Source: Helicobacter cetorum
Lineage (GTDB): Bacteria; Campylobacterota; Campylobacteria; Campylobacterales; Helicobacteraceae
Length of the DNA stretch: 42,083 bases
Direction: 5' to 3'
Assembly: GCF_900198405.1 (NCBI RefSeq)
Contig: NZ_FZMR01000028.1
Span: 1-42,083 of the forward strand
A program made the translations under genes and the position numbers. Shown one piece after another: positions 25,720 to 34,411 of this stretch. Numbering within the stretch: the first letter of the stretch is position 1; the number at the start of each line of letters is the position of its first letter. Under the pieces are notes generated by a model. The model made no database searches, had not been told where the DNA came from, and was given only the letters and a program-made list of their open reading frames with translations.

Positions 25720-28026
25720 TTAAAATTCATAATTCAAATACGCCGTAACCGAACGCCCAGGTCCTGGCTCTCTGCCTGTAGGGCTTGTGCCAATCCCCCT
25801 AAAATAGTATTTCATATTAAAAATATTATTCACCTGCAAACTTCCGGTGATTTTATGCCTACCACTTTGCCATAAGACCGAGCTTACTTGAATATTCCAT
25901 ACCCAATACCATGGCAAAAGCCCCACCGAATTACAGCCATATTCTAGCCCACCGGTCTCTTTAGGGTTTAATTTCATGCACACCGTTTCATCTTTGGCTT
26001 GATTTAAAATAGAGCTATACGAACGACTATAAAAATAACTACTCAAACCAAAAGTCGTTTGCTTATAAGTATACATCATATCAAACACAAATTGATTGGG
26101 GCTGACATAGGGCAAACGCTTATTATAAATATCAAAAGAATGATTGACAATCCCCTTAAAATACGCCCCCTTATCCTTAGCCCTAGTCGTAACTCGTGCG
26201 TCTATATAAGTGTAAGCTAGATGAAATTGTAACCCCCTAATAGGCGTATAATACAATTCTAATTCCACGCCTTGGCTTCTAGCATTAATAGGCGCTTTGC
26301 TATACCCACCCATATAATAGCGATTAGCAAAAATCACAAAATAATTCGCATTAAAACTCAACTTATCCTTATAGCTATAGCGCTGACCCACCTCAACTTC
26401 ATTAAAAATTTGATTGTAATTAGTGCTAAAAATCCCTACCATTTTATGCTGTGGGGGGATAAAACTTCGGCGATAATTCGCATACCATACCCAATCTTCT
26501 GTGGGTTTATAGCCAATGTTAAAAGCAGGACTCCATTCATTTTGCCTTTGTTTTTTATTTGTCCATACTTCATAATCATGTTTTAAAGGCTCTTTAGTAT
26601 CATAATTCAAAAAAGTGTAGCGCACCCCCGGCGTAAAAACTAATTTACCTTGAAAAAATTCTATTTTATCGCTTAGCCATAGTGCTGTGTAGTTATTAAA
26701 CATCTCTTGATTGCTACCGGGACTTTTTTGAAAACTAGGGGTTGGCATATGGCATAAGCCATTAGAAAAATCAGCCTTTTTGCAAGTGCTTTTTAATACT
26801 TTGAAATACATATCCATTGTCATAAAACGCATGCCCACATTAAAAGTCTGCTTAACTTTATCAGTTTTTACAATCAATCTCAAATTAGGCTCAAACGCAT
26901 TCATCACATAACGGCGCACATGGTTAAAATTATAAAACCCTATATAATTTTGGTCGGTATAGACTGGACCTTGCAAAGGGTTAGTGTTGACATTCAAATA
27001 ATTAGAATCAAACTGAAAATCCCTTTTCATATCATGCCCATAGTAATTAAAAGTAAAATCCCCCCCTATTTTATCTGCATCTCCAAAAAACCCTTGATAC
27101 ATCGCTCCCCAACGATTCGCACTCCCTCCCTTAAGATTATTAGGGCGGTTATTTTGAAAACGATTTTCTTCATAAGCCTTAGCCCCTAAAGAACCCGGAT
27201 CGGCCATACTATAAGTGTAGTATTGATAAAACGCTGTGATTTTATTGTTATCATTGATTTGATACAACAAATCTAGCATGTAGTTTTGAATGCTTGTAGG
27301 GCTATTATCTCTAAAGCCTTGTCCTTTAAGCCAATTCGCTTGAGCTTGCACGCCAAAATGCTTGTTTATCATGCCACCGGTTTTTAAGTAAGTATCAAAG
27401 AGCATGTTATTGCCCAAGCTCTTATTGATATTTTTAGCGTCTTTATTGACAAAGCCACCATTTCTAGCTTTCCCCCAAAAAGTGGTGCGTTCACTCACTT
27501 GATTGACCCATTTATAAGGAATGCTTTTAGTAATAACATTAATAACCCCTCCAAAGACATTAGGGCCATAGCGCACGCTCTCCCCACCCTTAATCACACT
27601 GATTCTATCCACAGATTGAAAGGTTACCGGAAAAATTGCCATACTGATATTAGCGTAAGGCGCTTCATAGATAGGAATACCATTGACTAAAATCATGCCC
27701 GTATTAGAATGCCCAGAGCCTCCCCCACCAAAACCCCTTATAGAAAAGACAGGCACCGCTCCAATACCTGTAGCATTTCTAATATGCACACCCGGCACAT
27801 TTTGCAAAGCCTCTTCAATGCTCTGATTAGCCGTTTGGGTCAGTTGCTTATGAGAAATAATCGTGCGAGAACCAATATAGTTTTTAACTTCCTTGCTTTT
27901 CCAGCTTAAAGGCGCTTCTTCATTTAATGCAGTCCCTGAAGTTTCCACCTTTCCTAAGCGATGAGTTTTTATGGCATACACATTAGACATTCCTATTATG
28001 CATGTAAAAACGACAATTTTTTTCAT
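25720..28026 (-). CDS. fecA: TonB-dependent iron(III) dicitrate-type receptor FecA
   Basis: A 768-residue outer membrane receptor: signal peptide (MKKIVVFTCIIGMSNVYA), candidate TonB box in HRLGKVETSG, plug (QTANQSIEEALQNVPGVHIR; KGGESVRYGPNVFGGVINV) and a barrel ending YLNYEF. Assigned FecA (HP0686-like) because it lies next to feoB as in H. pylori and has the same length class. The ligand there is ferric citrate by annotation. The start is ATG 28026, where AAAGGG ends 5 bases upstream; an in-frame GTG at 28032 would overlap that site. A minus-strand TATAAT (28072-28077) and TATTATTATT-rich DNA upstream suggest iron control. Confidence 0.9.
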   Translation of the reverse strand: MKKIVVFTCIIGMSNVYAIKTHRLGKVETSGTALNEEAPLSWKSKEVKNYIGSRTIISHKQLTQTANQSIEEALQNVPGVHIRNATGIGAVPVFSIRGFGGGGSGHSNTGMILVNGIPIYEAPYANISMAIFPVTFQSVDRISVIKGGESVRYGPNVFGGVINVITKSIPYKWVNQVSERTTFWGKARNGGFVNKDAKNINKSLGNNMLFDTYLKTGGMINKHFGVQAQANWLKGQGFRDNSPTSIQNYMLDLLYQINDNNKITAFYQYYTYSMADPGSLGAKAYEENRFQNNRPNNLKGGSANRWGAMYQGFFGDADKIGGDFTFNYYGHDMKRDFQFDSNYLNVNTNPLQGPVYTDQNYIGFYNFNHVRRYVMNAFEPNLRLIVKTDKVKQTFNVGMRFMTMDMYFKVLKSTCKKADFSNGLCHMPTPSFQKSPGSNQEMFNNYTALWLSDKIEFFQGKLVFTPGVRYTFLNYDTKEPLKHDYEVWTNKKQRQNEWSPAFNIGYKPTEDWVWYANYRRSFIPPQHKMVGIFSTNYNQIFNEVEVGQRYSYKDKLSFNANYFVIFANRYYMGGYSKAPINARSQGVELELYYTPIRGLQFHLAYTYIDARVTTRAKDKGAYFKGIVNHSFDIYNKRLPYVSPNQFVFDMMYTYKQTTFGLSSYFYSRSYSSILNQAKDETVCMKLNPKETGGLEYGCNSVGLLPWYWVWNIQVSSVLWQSGRHKITGSLQVNNIFNMKYYFRGIGTSPTGREPGPGRSVTAYLNYEF

Positions 28027-28071
28027 TAACACCCTTTTACTTTTACAATGAGTTAAAACAAATTCGGTGCG

Positions 28072-28102
28072 ATTATATAAAAATTACTATTATTATTAAC
28101 TT
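28072..28102 (-). promoter_or_regulatory. fecA promoter with Fur-like AT-rich box
   Basis: ATTATA at 28072-28077 reads TATAAT on the minus strand, 46 bases before the fecA ATG. Immediately upstream, at 28083-28102, lies ACTATTATTATTAACTT, close to the TAATAATnATTATTA-type Fur site known in H. pylori. Together these suggest an iron-repressed promoter. Confidence 0.5.
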
Positions 28103-28176
28103 AAAATGATATAAAAATTATTGAAGTCATTATCACTAATTAAAAATTCTATTTTTAATACAGGTGATTAAATTTC

Positions 28177-28202
28177 AATAAGCGTTAAAAATTCCGCTTA
28201 TT
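28177..28202 (-). terminator. Terminator hairpin after feoB
   Basis: AATAAGCG (28177-28184) and CGCTTATT (28195-28202) form a perfect 8-bp stem with a 10-base loop, 13 bases past the feoB stop. The downstream T-run on the minus strand is weak (TTGAAATTT). Confidence 0.55.
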
Positions 28203-28215
28203 AAAAAATTATTTT

Positions 28216-30150
28216 TTATAATGCCAAAAAGACTTTAGTCGCATAAAAAGCAATGAGTGAAAACACATACGCTACTATCGTTGTAAATACGAATAAATAT
28301 ATTACAAACTTTATCCCTCCAGCTTCTCTGCCAAAAGTAATCGTAGCTGCAAAACAAGGAATATAAAACATCACAAACACGATAAAGGCAATCCCACTAG
28401 GCACGCTCACATCTTTTCTAACTATCTCTCTAAAAGCGCTAGATTTTTCATCTTCATCTTCTAAAGAAAATAATACCCCTAGAGTAGAGACTACCACTTC
28501 TTTAGCCATAAATCCAGTAACAAGTGATACACTCAAACGCCAATCAAACTCCATAGGACTAAAGACTTTTTCTAAATGCACCCCTATTCTTCCTACAAGA
28601 CTATTTTCTAAATTCTTTTTGTCTAGCTCTATTTTTAATTCTTTTAATTTTTCTTCTTTAACTTCTTGTGAAAGGCTAGTGTCTTTTTTAATCAATAAGC
28701 TTTCTTGTTTATAAGTTTTCATAATCGCATCATCTTTAGGGTATTGAGACATAAACCAAATCAAAATCGCCCCCATTAAAATATAAGTCCCAGCCTTTTT
28801 AAGATAAGAAAGCGATTTGGTATAGATGCTAAACCACACCATTCTAGCACTAGGAAAGCGGTATTTTGGCATTTCCATAATAAAAGATTCTGTTTGTCCT
28901 TTAAACACGCTTAGTTTTAATAGTTTTGCCATAACTAACGCCACAATCGCCCCTAAAACATAAATGCAAAACAGCACAAATCCTGCACTAGAAGAGGGGA
29001 AAAACGAGCCTACAAACAGCACATAAATAGGAAGTCTTGCAGAACAGCTCATAAAACCAATCACAAAAAGCGTGATTAATCGTTCATTATGATTTTGTAA
29101 AGTTCTTGTTGCCATGTAAGCTGGCACCGAGCAACCAAACCCTGTAATTAAAGGTATGAAGCTCTTTCCATGCAAGCCAAATTTATGCAATATTCCATCT
29201 AGTAGAAACGCCACCCTACTCATATAACCCGTCGTCTCTAGTAAAGAAATCCCAAAATATAACACCACAATTAATGGTAAGAACGAAATGGTTGCCCCAA
29301 CGCCTCCAATAATTCCATCGCCTATTAAAGACGCTAAATCTTCATTAGCCACATGCTCTTTGATACTATCGCTTAAAAAATTAAACCCCTCTTCAACTAC
29401 TTCTTGTAATGCCCCCCCTATTAAAAAGCTCAAAGAAAAAATGATTAGCATAAACCCCAAGAAAATCAAAATGCCATAACGCTCATGCATTAAAATCTTA
29501 TCAATCTTATAAGTGCGTTCAAAACTCTCATTGTGCTTATGCTCTTTAATGACTAATTGAGCGGTTTTTTTAGCCAAACTACTATATTCCAAGCATTGAT
29601 TAAAACTTTGGGATTGAACCTTTATATTTTCATTCTTTATAGTATTTTGAGAATAAAGGGTTACAATCTCATCTAGTAAATGCTCTGTATTTAAACAATC
29701 TTCTTTAGAGCGAGCACTCGTAGGCACACATACAACCCCTAATTCCTTAGAAAGCTTTTCTACATCAATACTGATACCTTCTTTTTGTGCTTCATCCCAC
29801 ATATTGAGTGCAAGCAACATTTTTTTATTCGTATCTAGTAGTTGAAAGCTTAAGGCTAAATTACGCTCTAAATTAGTAGAGTCTACTACATTGACAATTA
29901 AGTCGTATTTTTCATTTTCTAAAAAATCTTTAGTAACTTTTTCTTCAGTAGTGAAGTCATTGAGTGCGTAAGTGCCGGGCAAATCAATGATAGTGATTTT
30001 ATGCTCTTTGTGAGTCAAACTCACTTCCATTTTATCCACGGTAACTCCGGCAAAATTCCCCACTTTCAAATGAGCGTTGCTGAGTGCATTGATTAGAGAT
30101 GACTTCCCTACATTAGGTTGTCCTACAAGAGCGATTATGATTTCTTTCAT
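28216..30150 (-). CDS. feoB: Ferrous iron transport protein B
   Basis: A 644-residue inner membrane Fe(II) transporter. The cytoplasmic G domain has G1 GQPNVGKSS at residues 10-18, G2 GNFAGVTVDK, G3 DLPGTYAL, G4 NMWD and a G5-like SARS. Then come two gate regions and roughly ten membrane helices with GFGCSVPA and the late IPCFAATI motif carrying the conserved Cys. No feoA or feoC is adjacent, as in H. pylori. The ATG at 30150 has GGAG 7 bases before it; an in-frame TTG at 30162 overlaps that site and is rejected. A minus-strand TATATAAC near 30193-30200 is a likely -10, and a TTATTATAATAA palindrome lies upstream. Confidence 0.96.
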   Translation of the reverse strand: MKEIIIALVGQPNVGKSSLINALSNAHLKVGNFAGVTVDKMEVSLTHKEHKITIIDLPGTYALNDFTTEEKVTKDFLENEKYDLIVNVVDSTNLERNLALSFQLLDTNKKMLLALNMWDEAQKEGISIDVEKLSKELGVVCVPTSARSKEDCLNTEHLLDEIVTLYSQNTIKNENIKVQSQSFNQCLEYSSLAKKTAQLVIKEHKHNESFERTYKIDKILMHERYGILIFLGFMLIIFSLSFLIGGALQEVVEEGFNFLSDSIKEHVANEDLASLIGDGIIGGVGATISFLPLIVVLYFGISLLETTGYMSRVAFLLDGILHKFGLHGKSFIPLITGFGCSVPAYMATRTLQNHNERLITLFVIGFMSCSARLPIYVLFVGSFFPSSSAGFVLFCIYVLGAIVALVMAKLLKLSVFKGQTESFIMEMPKYRFPSARMVWFSIYTKSLSYLKKAGTYILMGAILIWFMSQYPKDDAIMKTYKQESLLIKKDTSLSQEVKEEKLKELKIELDKKNLENSLVGRIGVHLEKVFSPMEFDWRLSVSLVTGFMAKEVVVSTLGVLFSLEDEDEKSSAFREIVRKDVSVPSGIAFIVFVMFYIPCFAATITFGREAGGIKFVIYLFVFTTIVAYVFSLIAFYATKVFLAL

Positions 30151-30192
30151 GCTAATCTCCAAAAAACCTTTGAGTTATTTTTAATCTTTTTT

Positions 30193-30254
30193 GTTATATA
30201 GTTCCCACATTAGAAGTTAGGATTATAGCATTATAAGACTAATTATTATAATAA
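30193..30254. promoter_or_regulatory. Divergent control region: feoB -10 and Fur-like palindrome
   Basis: On the minus strand TATATAAC (30193-30200) can serve as the feoB -10. At 30243-30254 there is a perfect 12-bp palindrome TTATTATAATAA, resembling the Fur consensus of H. pylori. The palindrome sits between feoB and the divergent exonuclease-purL pair, 33 bases before the latter's start, so it could act on both sides. Fur binding is inferred from sequence likeness. Confidence 0.5.
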
Positions 30255-30287
30255 GACCGATAATATTAAAATTTATGAGGGTGCATA

Positions 30288-31094
30288 ATGTTATGTGTGT
30301 TTGATATAGAAACGATTCCTAATACAAGCTTATGTAAAGAATATTTTCAGCTAGAAGAAGAAAATGATTTAAAAATTTGTGAATTAAGCTTTGAAAAGCA
30401 AAAAGAAAAAAGTGGGAGCGAGTTTTTACCCCTTTACTTGCACGAAGTAGTCTCTATTTCAGCCGTTATTGGCGATGATTATGGAAAGTTTATTAAAGTA
30501 GGGAATTTTGGTCAAAATAAAGAGAGTTTTACAAGCGAAAAAGAGCTTTTAACAGACTTTTTCAATTACTTTAATTCTAAAAAGCCACGCCTTGTAAGCT
30601 TTAATGGAAGAGGCTTTGATATGCCCCTACTCACTTTAAAAGCTCTTAAATACAATCTAACTTTAGATGCGTTTTATAATCAAGAAAATAAATGGGAGAA
30701 TTACCGCTCACGCTATAGCGAGCAATTTCATTTGGATTTAATGGATAGCTTGAGTCATTATGGCTCAGTTAGGGGTTTGAATTTAAATGGCATTTGCGCT
30801 ATGACTAATATTCCGGGTAAATTTGATATGAGTGGGGACTTAGTGCATGCGATTTATTATGACACTACTTTAAATGAAGTTGACAAAAAGACCACCATTG
30901 ATAACTATTGTCAAAGCGATGTGTTAAACACCTATTGGCTTTTTTTGAAATACGAAGTCTTAAAAGGGGCTTTAAACAAAGAGCAATACATAGAAATCTT
31001 GCAAGATTTCTTAGAAAAACTCCCCAAAAATAAATCTTATTCAAGCGTGTTTAATACAGCTCTACAACAAGAAATTGCTACAGAGCTAATCTAA
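30288..31094 (+). CDS. PolB-like 3'-5' exonuclease (DnaQ fold)
   Basis: A 268-residue predicted exonuclease of the family related to the proofreading domain of DNA polymerase B. ExoI is FDIETIP with Asp6 and Glu8, exoII is SFNGRGFDMPLL with its Asp, and exoIII is YCQSDVLNTYWLF with Tyr-x3-Asp. These provide the four acidic metal ligands. No polymerase domain follows, so it is a stand-alone nuclease, presumably acting in DNA repair or turnover. GAGGG lies 7 bases before the ATG. Its stop overlaps purL by one base (TAATG), so the two are translationally coupled. I do not recall it as an H. pylori gene. Confidence 0.85.
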   Translation: MLCVFDIETIPNTSLCKEYFQLEEENDLKICELSFEKQKEKSGSEFLPLYLHEVVSISAVIGDDYGKFIKVGNFGQNKESFTSEKELLTDFFNYFNSKKPRLVSFNGRGFDMPLLTLKALKYNLTLDAFYNQENKWENYRSRYSEQFHLDLMDSLSHYGSVRGLNLNGICAMTNIPGKFDMSGDLVHAIYYDTTLNEVDKKTTIDNYCQSDVLNTYWLFLKYEVLKGALNKEQYIEILQDFLEKLPKNKSYSSVFNTALQQEIATELI

Positions 31095-33283
31095 TGAATG
31101 GTGCTACTAGTGATAGCCAATTAGAAAGTATCTTAAAAACATACCAACTGAGCTTAAAAGATTATAACCATATAAAAACCTCCTTAAATCGTGTGCCTAA
31201 TCTCTTAGAAATGGGGATTTTAGGCACACTTTTTAGCGAACATTGCAGTTATAAGTCTAGTAAATTTTTTTTAGAAACCCTTCCTACAAAAGCCCCTCAA
31301 GTGATTCAAGGGCCTGGCGAAAATGCAGGCATTATAGACATTACTAAAGGCTATGGGGCTGTTTTTAAAATTGAATCGCATAACCATCCAAGCTTTATTG
31401 AGCCAAAATTAGGGGCTATGAGTGGGGTTGGAGGGATTATGCGTGATATTTTTGCTATGGGGGCTAGACCAATAGCTAATCTTAATTTCTTACGCTTTGG
31501 AGAAACACGCCCTAAAATGAGCGCATATCAGCGCCATTTAGTTGAAGGCGTAACGCAAGGCATTAGTTCTTATGGGAATTGCATGGGTGTGCCCACCTTA
31601 AATGGCGAAACAAACTTTAATGCATGCTATGAAAACAATATCTTAGTGAATGCGTTTTGTTTAGGCATTGTCAAAAAAGAAGAAATTTTTTATAGCCATG
31701 CTAAAGGCGTAGGCAATGCCATGATTTATGTAGGGAGCAAAACCGGCATTGATGGCATTCTTGGAGCTATAATGAGTAGCCATCGTTTTGACAAAAACTC
31801 TAAAAACACACACCAAAACATACAAGTTGGCGACCCCTTTTGTGAAAAATTACTCTTAGAGGCATGCTTAGAATTAAAAGGTCTTATTATAGGCATTCAA
31901 GATATGGGTGCAGCAGGGCTTGCTAACGCCTCGTTTGAAATGGCACTAAAAGGGCAAAGCGGTATAGAATTACACCTTGATAAAGTACCAACCACCAAAA
32001 ATCTAACCCCCATAGAAATCATGCTAAGCGAATCACAAGAACGCATGCTCATTTGCGCTAAAAAATCTAAAGAGCAAGAAATAATAGAGATTTTTAAAAA
32101 ATGGGATTTAGAGGCTTGTGTTATAGGGCATGTGATAAAAGAGCCTCATATCAAGCTTTTTTATCACAATGAATTATGTGCTGATATTCCTACTAAACTC
32201 TCTAAAGTAGAGCCTTTAAAACGCCCCCTTAAAGAACCCTCTTATTATAAAGAGCTTAAAAATAAGCCTAAGCCCACACTTCCTAACAAACCCTTAAAAG
32301 AAATTTATGAAACCCTATTAAGCGCTATAGAAGTGGTGGATAAAAAAGCGATTTATGAACAATATGATGACACCATTTTATTAAACACCCTTTTAGGTAA
32401 TGGAAATTGTGATGCAAGCCTTATTCAAGTAGAAGAAAATAATGTCAAACTCACTCTAAGCATAGGGTGTTTAGAAAATTTATGCTATTTAGACCCTAAA
32501 GAAGGGGCTAAACACACTCTAGCTAGAGTGGCACGAGATAGCGTCTTAAGGGGAGCTAAAGTGCTAGGCATTAGCGATTGCTTAAATTTTGGTAATCCTA
32601 AAGATTTAGAAGTGATGTGGCAGTTTAAAGAAAGCATTGAGGGGCTTAAAGAGGCTTGTGAAGTTCTAAAAACCCCTATAGTAAGCGGTAATGTCTCTTT
32701 TTATAACCAAACTTTAAAAACCAATATTTACCCCACACCAAGTATAGTGGCTGTAGGCATCATTAAACATAACCACCCCATAAGCTCTTCTTTAAAACAA
32801 GAAAATAACGCCCTTTTTTTAGTGGGCGATAGCACAATAAATTTTGTAGGCAGTCTCACTCAAAAGATTTTTGATAAGACCTTAGAGGGTGAAGTTTTAA
32901 AAATCAATTTAGAATACGAAAAAACCTTATGCGAATTTTTAGAAAAAGCGATTGAAAAGCGCTTGATAGTTTCTTCTAAAAATTTAGGCAAAGGGGGCTT
33001 AAGCATAGGCTTAAGTAAAATGGCTCTTTTAGGTAATAAAGGGTTTTTTATTTTTGTAAAAAACAAGGCTTTATTATTTAGCGAAAATACAAGTTCTGTG
33101 ATTGCAGAAATTCCTAAAGACAAGAAAAAAAACTTTCTCTTATTAGCACAAGAGTATAATATTGAAACGCTACTATTAGGACAAGTGGTCTCTAAAAATA
33201 AGGGCTTGAATTTTAAAACCCCTAAAGAAAAGGCTTTTTTCACTTTTGAATACGCCAAAACTCTCTATAATAGTAGCTTTTAA
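31094..33283 (+). CDS. purL: Phosphoribosylformylglycinamidine synthase subunit PurL (small type)
   Basis: A 729-residue ATP-dependent enzyme for the fourth step of de novo purine synthesis (FGAR to FGAM). Motifs: TLFSEHCSYKSSK near the N-terminus, PGENAGIIDI, the catalytic-region KIESHNHPS, GGIMRDIFAMGARP, GIQDMGAAGL, and in the second half SDCLNFGNP, VSGNVSFYNQ and GKGGLSIGLS. The length is that of small PurL, which needs separate PurS and PurQ; neither is in the window. H. pylori is known for lacking most of this pathway, so purL is notable. Coupled to the upstream exonuclease by TAATG. No paralogue or frameshift is seen. Confidence 0.95.
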   Translation: MNGATSDSQLESILKTYQLSLKDYNHIKTSLNRVPNLLEMGILGTLFSEHCSYKSSKFFLETLPTKAPQVIQGPGENAGIIDITKGYGAVFKIESHNHPSFIEPKLGAMSGVGGIMRDIFAMGARPIANLNFLRFGETRPKMSAYQRHLVEGVTQGISSYGNCMGVPTLNGETNFNACYENNILVNAFCLGIVKKEEIFYSHAKGVGNAMIYVGSKTGIDGILGAIMSSHRFDKNSKNTHQNIQVGDPFCEKLLLEACLELKGLIIGIQDMGAAGLANASFEMALKGQSGIELHLDKVPTTKNLTPIEIMLSESQERMLICAKKSKEQEIIEIFKKWDLEACVIGHVIKEPHIKLFYHNELCADIPTKLSKVEPLKRPLKEPSYYKELKNKPKPTLPNKPLKEIYETLLSAIEVVDKKAIYEQYDDTILLNTLLGNGNCDASLIQVEENNVKLTLSIGCLENLCYLDPKEGAKHTLARVARDSVLRGAKVLGISDCLNFGNPKDLEVMWQFKESIEGLKEACEVLKTPIVSGNVSFYNQTLKTNIYPTPSIVAVGIIKHNHPISSSLKQENNALFLVGDSTINFVGSLTQKIFDKTLEGEVLKINLEYEKTLCEFLEKAIEKRLIVSSKNLGKGGLSIGLSKMALLGNKGFFIFVKNKALLFSENTSSVIAEIPKDKKKNFLLLAQEYNIETLLLGQVVSKNKGLNFKTPKEKAFFTFEYAKTLYNSSF

Positions 33284-33312
33284 AGCTTAATAATATTTTA
33301 CAAAGGATTTCT

Positions 33313-34338
33313 TTGCGTTTTAAAATTGTTATTCTTTTATCTCTTAGCATGGTCGCTTGGGCAAAACACCATAAAAATATTTCTAAAGAAATAAGTCCCA
33401 CAGGGCCTCTAGTCCCACATAAACGCTATTCTATCAATTTGCTGACTGAAAATGATGGCTATATCAATCCTTATATTGACGAGTATTACACCGCCGGCAC
33501 TCAAATTGGCTTTACCACAAGAGAGTTTGATTTTTCTAAAAATAAATACATGAAATGGACTTCCTACATTGGATTTTTTAATAAAAGCCCTAGGGTTACT
33601 CGCTTTGGCATTTCTTTAGCACAAGATATGTACACTCCAGCGCTCAAAAACAGAAAATTGCAAGATTTGCACCATAACCACCCTTATGGGGGCTACTTAA
33701 GAGTGAATTTAAATGTATATAACCGCCATAAAACTTTTATGGAATTATTCACGCTTTCTTTAGGCACAACAGGGCGAGGTTCACTAGCAGCACGAACCCA
33801 AGAACTTATCCATAAATGGGGGCAAGACCCTCAATTTTATGGTTGGGATAAACAAATCAAACAAGAATTTATTTTTGAATTTCATTACCAATTACTTAAA
33901 AAAGTCCCCCTTTTAACCACGCGCTTTTTTTCTATGGAGCTAATGCCGGGCTTAAATGTTGAATTAGGTAATGCAAGGGATTATTTTCAATTAGGCTCAC
34001 TCTTTAGGTTTGGATACAATTTAGACGCAGATTATGGCGTGAATAAAGTTAATACCGCCTTTAATGGCGGAGTGCCTTATAGCGATAAATTTTCGCTTTA
34101 TTTCTTTGCGGGGGCGTTTGGGCGTTTCCAACCTTGGAATGTTTTTATTGAGGGGAATAGCCCAGAAACTAGAGGCATTGCTAATTTAGAATACTTCGTT
34201 TATACTAGCGAAGTGGGAGCAGCTATGATGTGGCGTGGACTTAGAGTAGCTTTTACTATCACTGATATTAGTAAAACCTTCCAATCCCAACCTAAGCACC
34301 ATCAAATTGGCACATTAGAATTGAATTTTGCCTTTTAA
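33313..34338 (+). CDS. lpxR: Lipid A 3'-O-deacylase LpxR (DUF2219 family)
   Basis: A 341-residue outer membrane barrel enzyme removing the 3' acyl chains from lipid A, altering surface charge and host recognition. A signal peptide (cut near VAWA-KHHK) is followed by LLTENDGYINPY, containing the Asn-Asp pair equivalent to Salmonella LpxR N9/D10, and YYTAGTQIGFT with the active-site Thr region. A His occurs in QELIHKWGQD, matching the catalytic His helix. The C-terminus ends LELNFAF. The start is TTG at 33313 with AAAGGA 5 bases before it. H. pylori HP0694 is the known counterpart. Confidence 0.88.
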   Translation: MRFKIVILLSLSMVAWAKHHKNISKEISPTGPLVPHKRYSINLLTENDGYINPYIDEYYTAGTQIGFTTREFDFSKNKYMKWTSYIGFFNKSPRVTRFGISLAQDMYTPALKNRKLQDLHHNHPYGGYLRVNLNVYNRHKTFMELFTLSLGTTGRGSLAARTQELIHKWGQDPQFYGWDKQIKQEFIFEFHYQLLKKVPLLTTRFFSMELMPGLNVELGNARDYFQLGSLFRFGYNLDADYGVNKVNTAFNGGVPYSDKFSLYFFAGAFGRFQPWNVFIEGNSPETRGIANLEYFVYTSEVGAAMMWRGLRVAFTITDISKTFQSQPKHHQIGTLELNFAF

Positions 34339-34365
34339 TTTTATGGGTTTAATTTTAAGCACGAT

Positions 34366-34376
34366 TATGCTACAAT
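34366..34376 (+). promoter_or_regulatory. Extended -10 box for the hypothetical-dgkA-gyrA run
   Basis: TATGCTACAAT lies 35 bases before the TTG start of the 343-residue gene. It is the same sequence as the promoter ahead of the candidate small RNA. A TATGCTT shortly after is a weaker alternative. Confidence 0.6.
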
Positions 34377-34411
34377 TAAATTTAATTATGCTTTAAATAA
34401 AAAGGGTATTT

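Noticed and set aside
22957-28026. Repeated sequence between the two receptors as an insertion element
   Set aside because: The similarity is coding and spread over homologous domains; no terminal inverted repeats or transposase.
32860-33258. 132-codon minus-strand frame inside purL
   Set aside because: Antisense shadow; purL motifs continue through this region.
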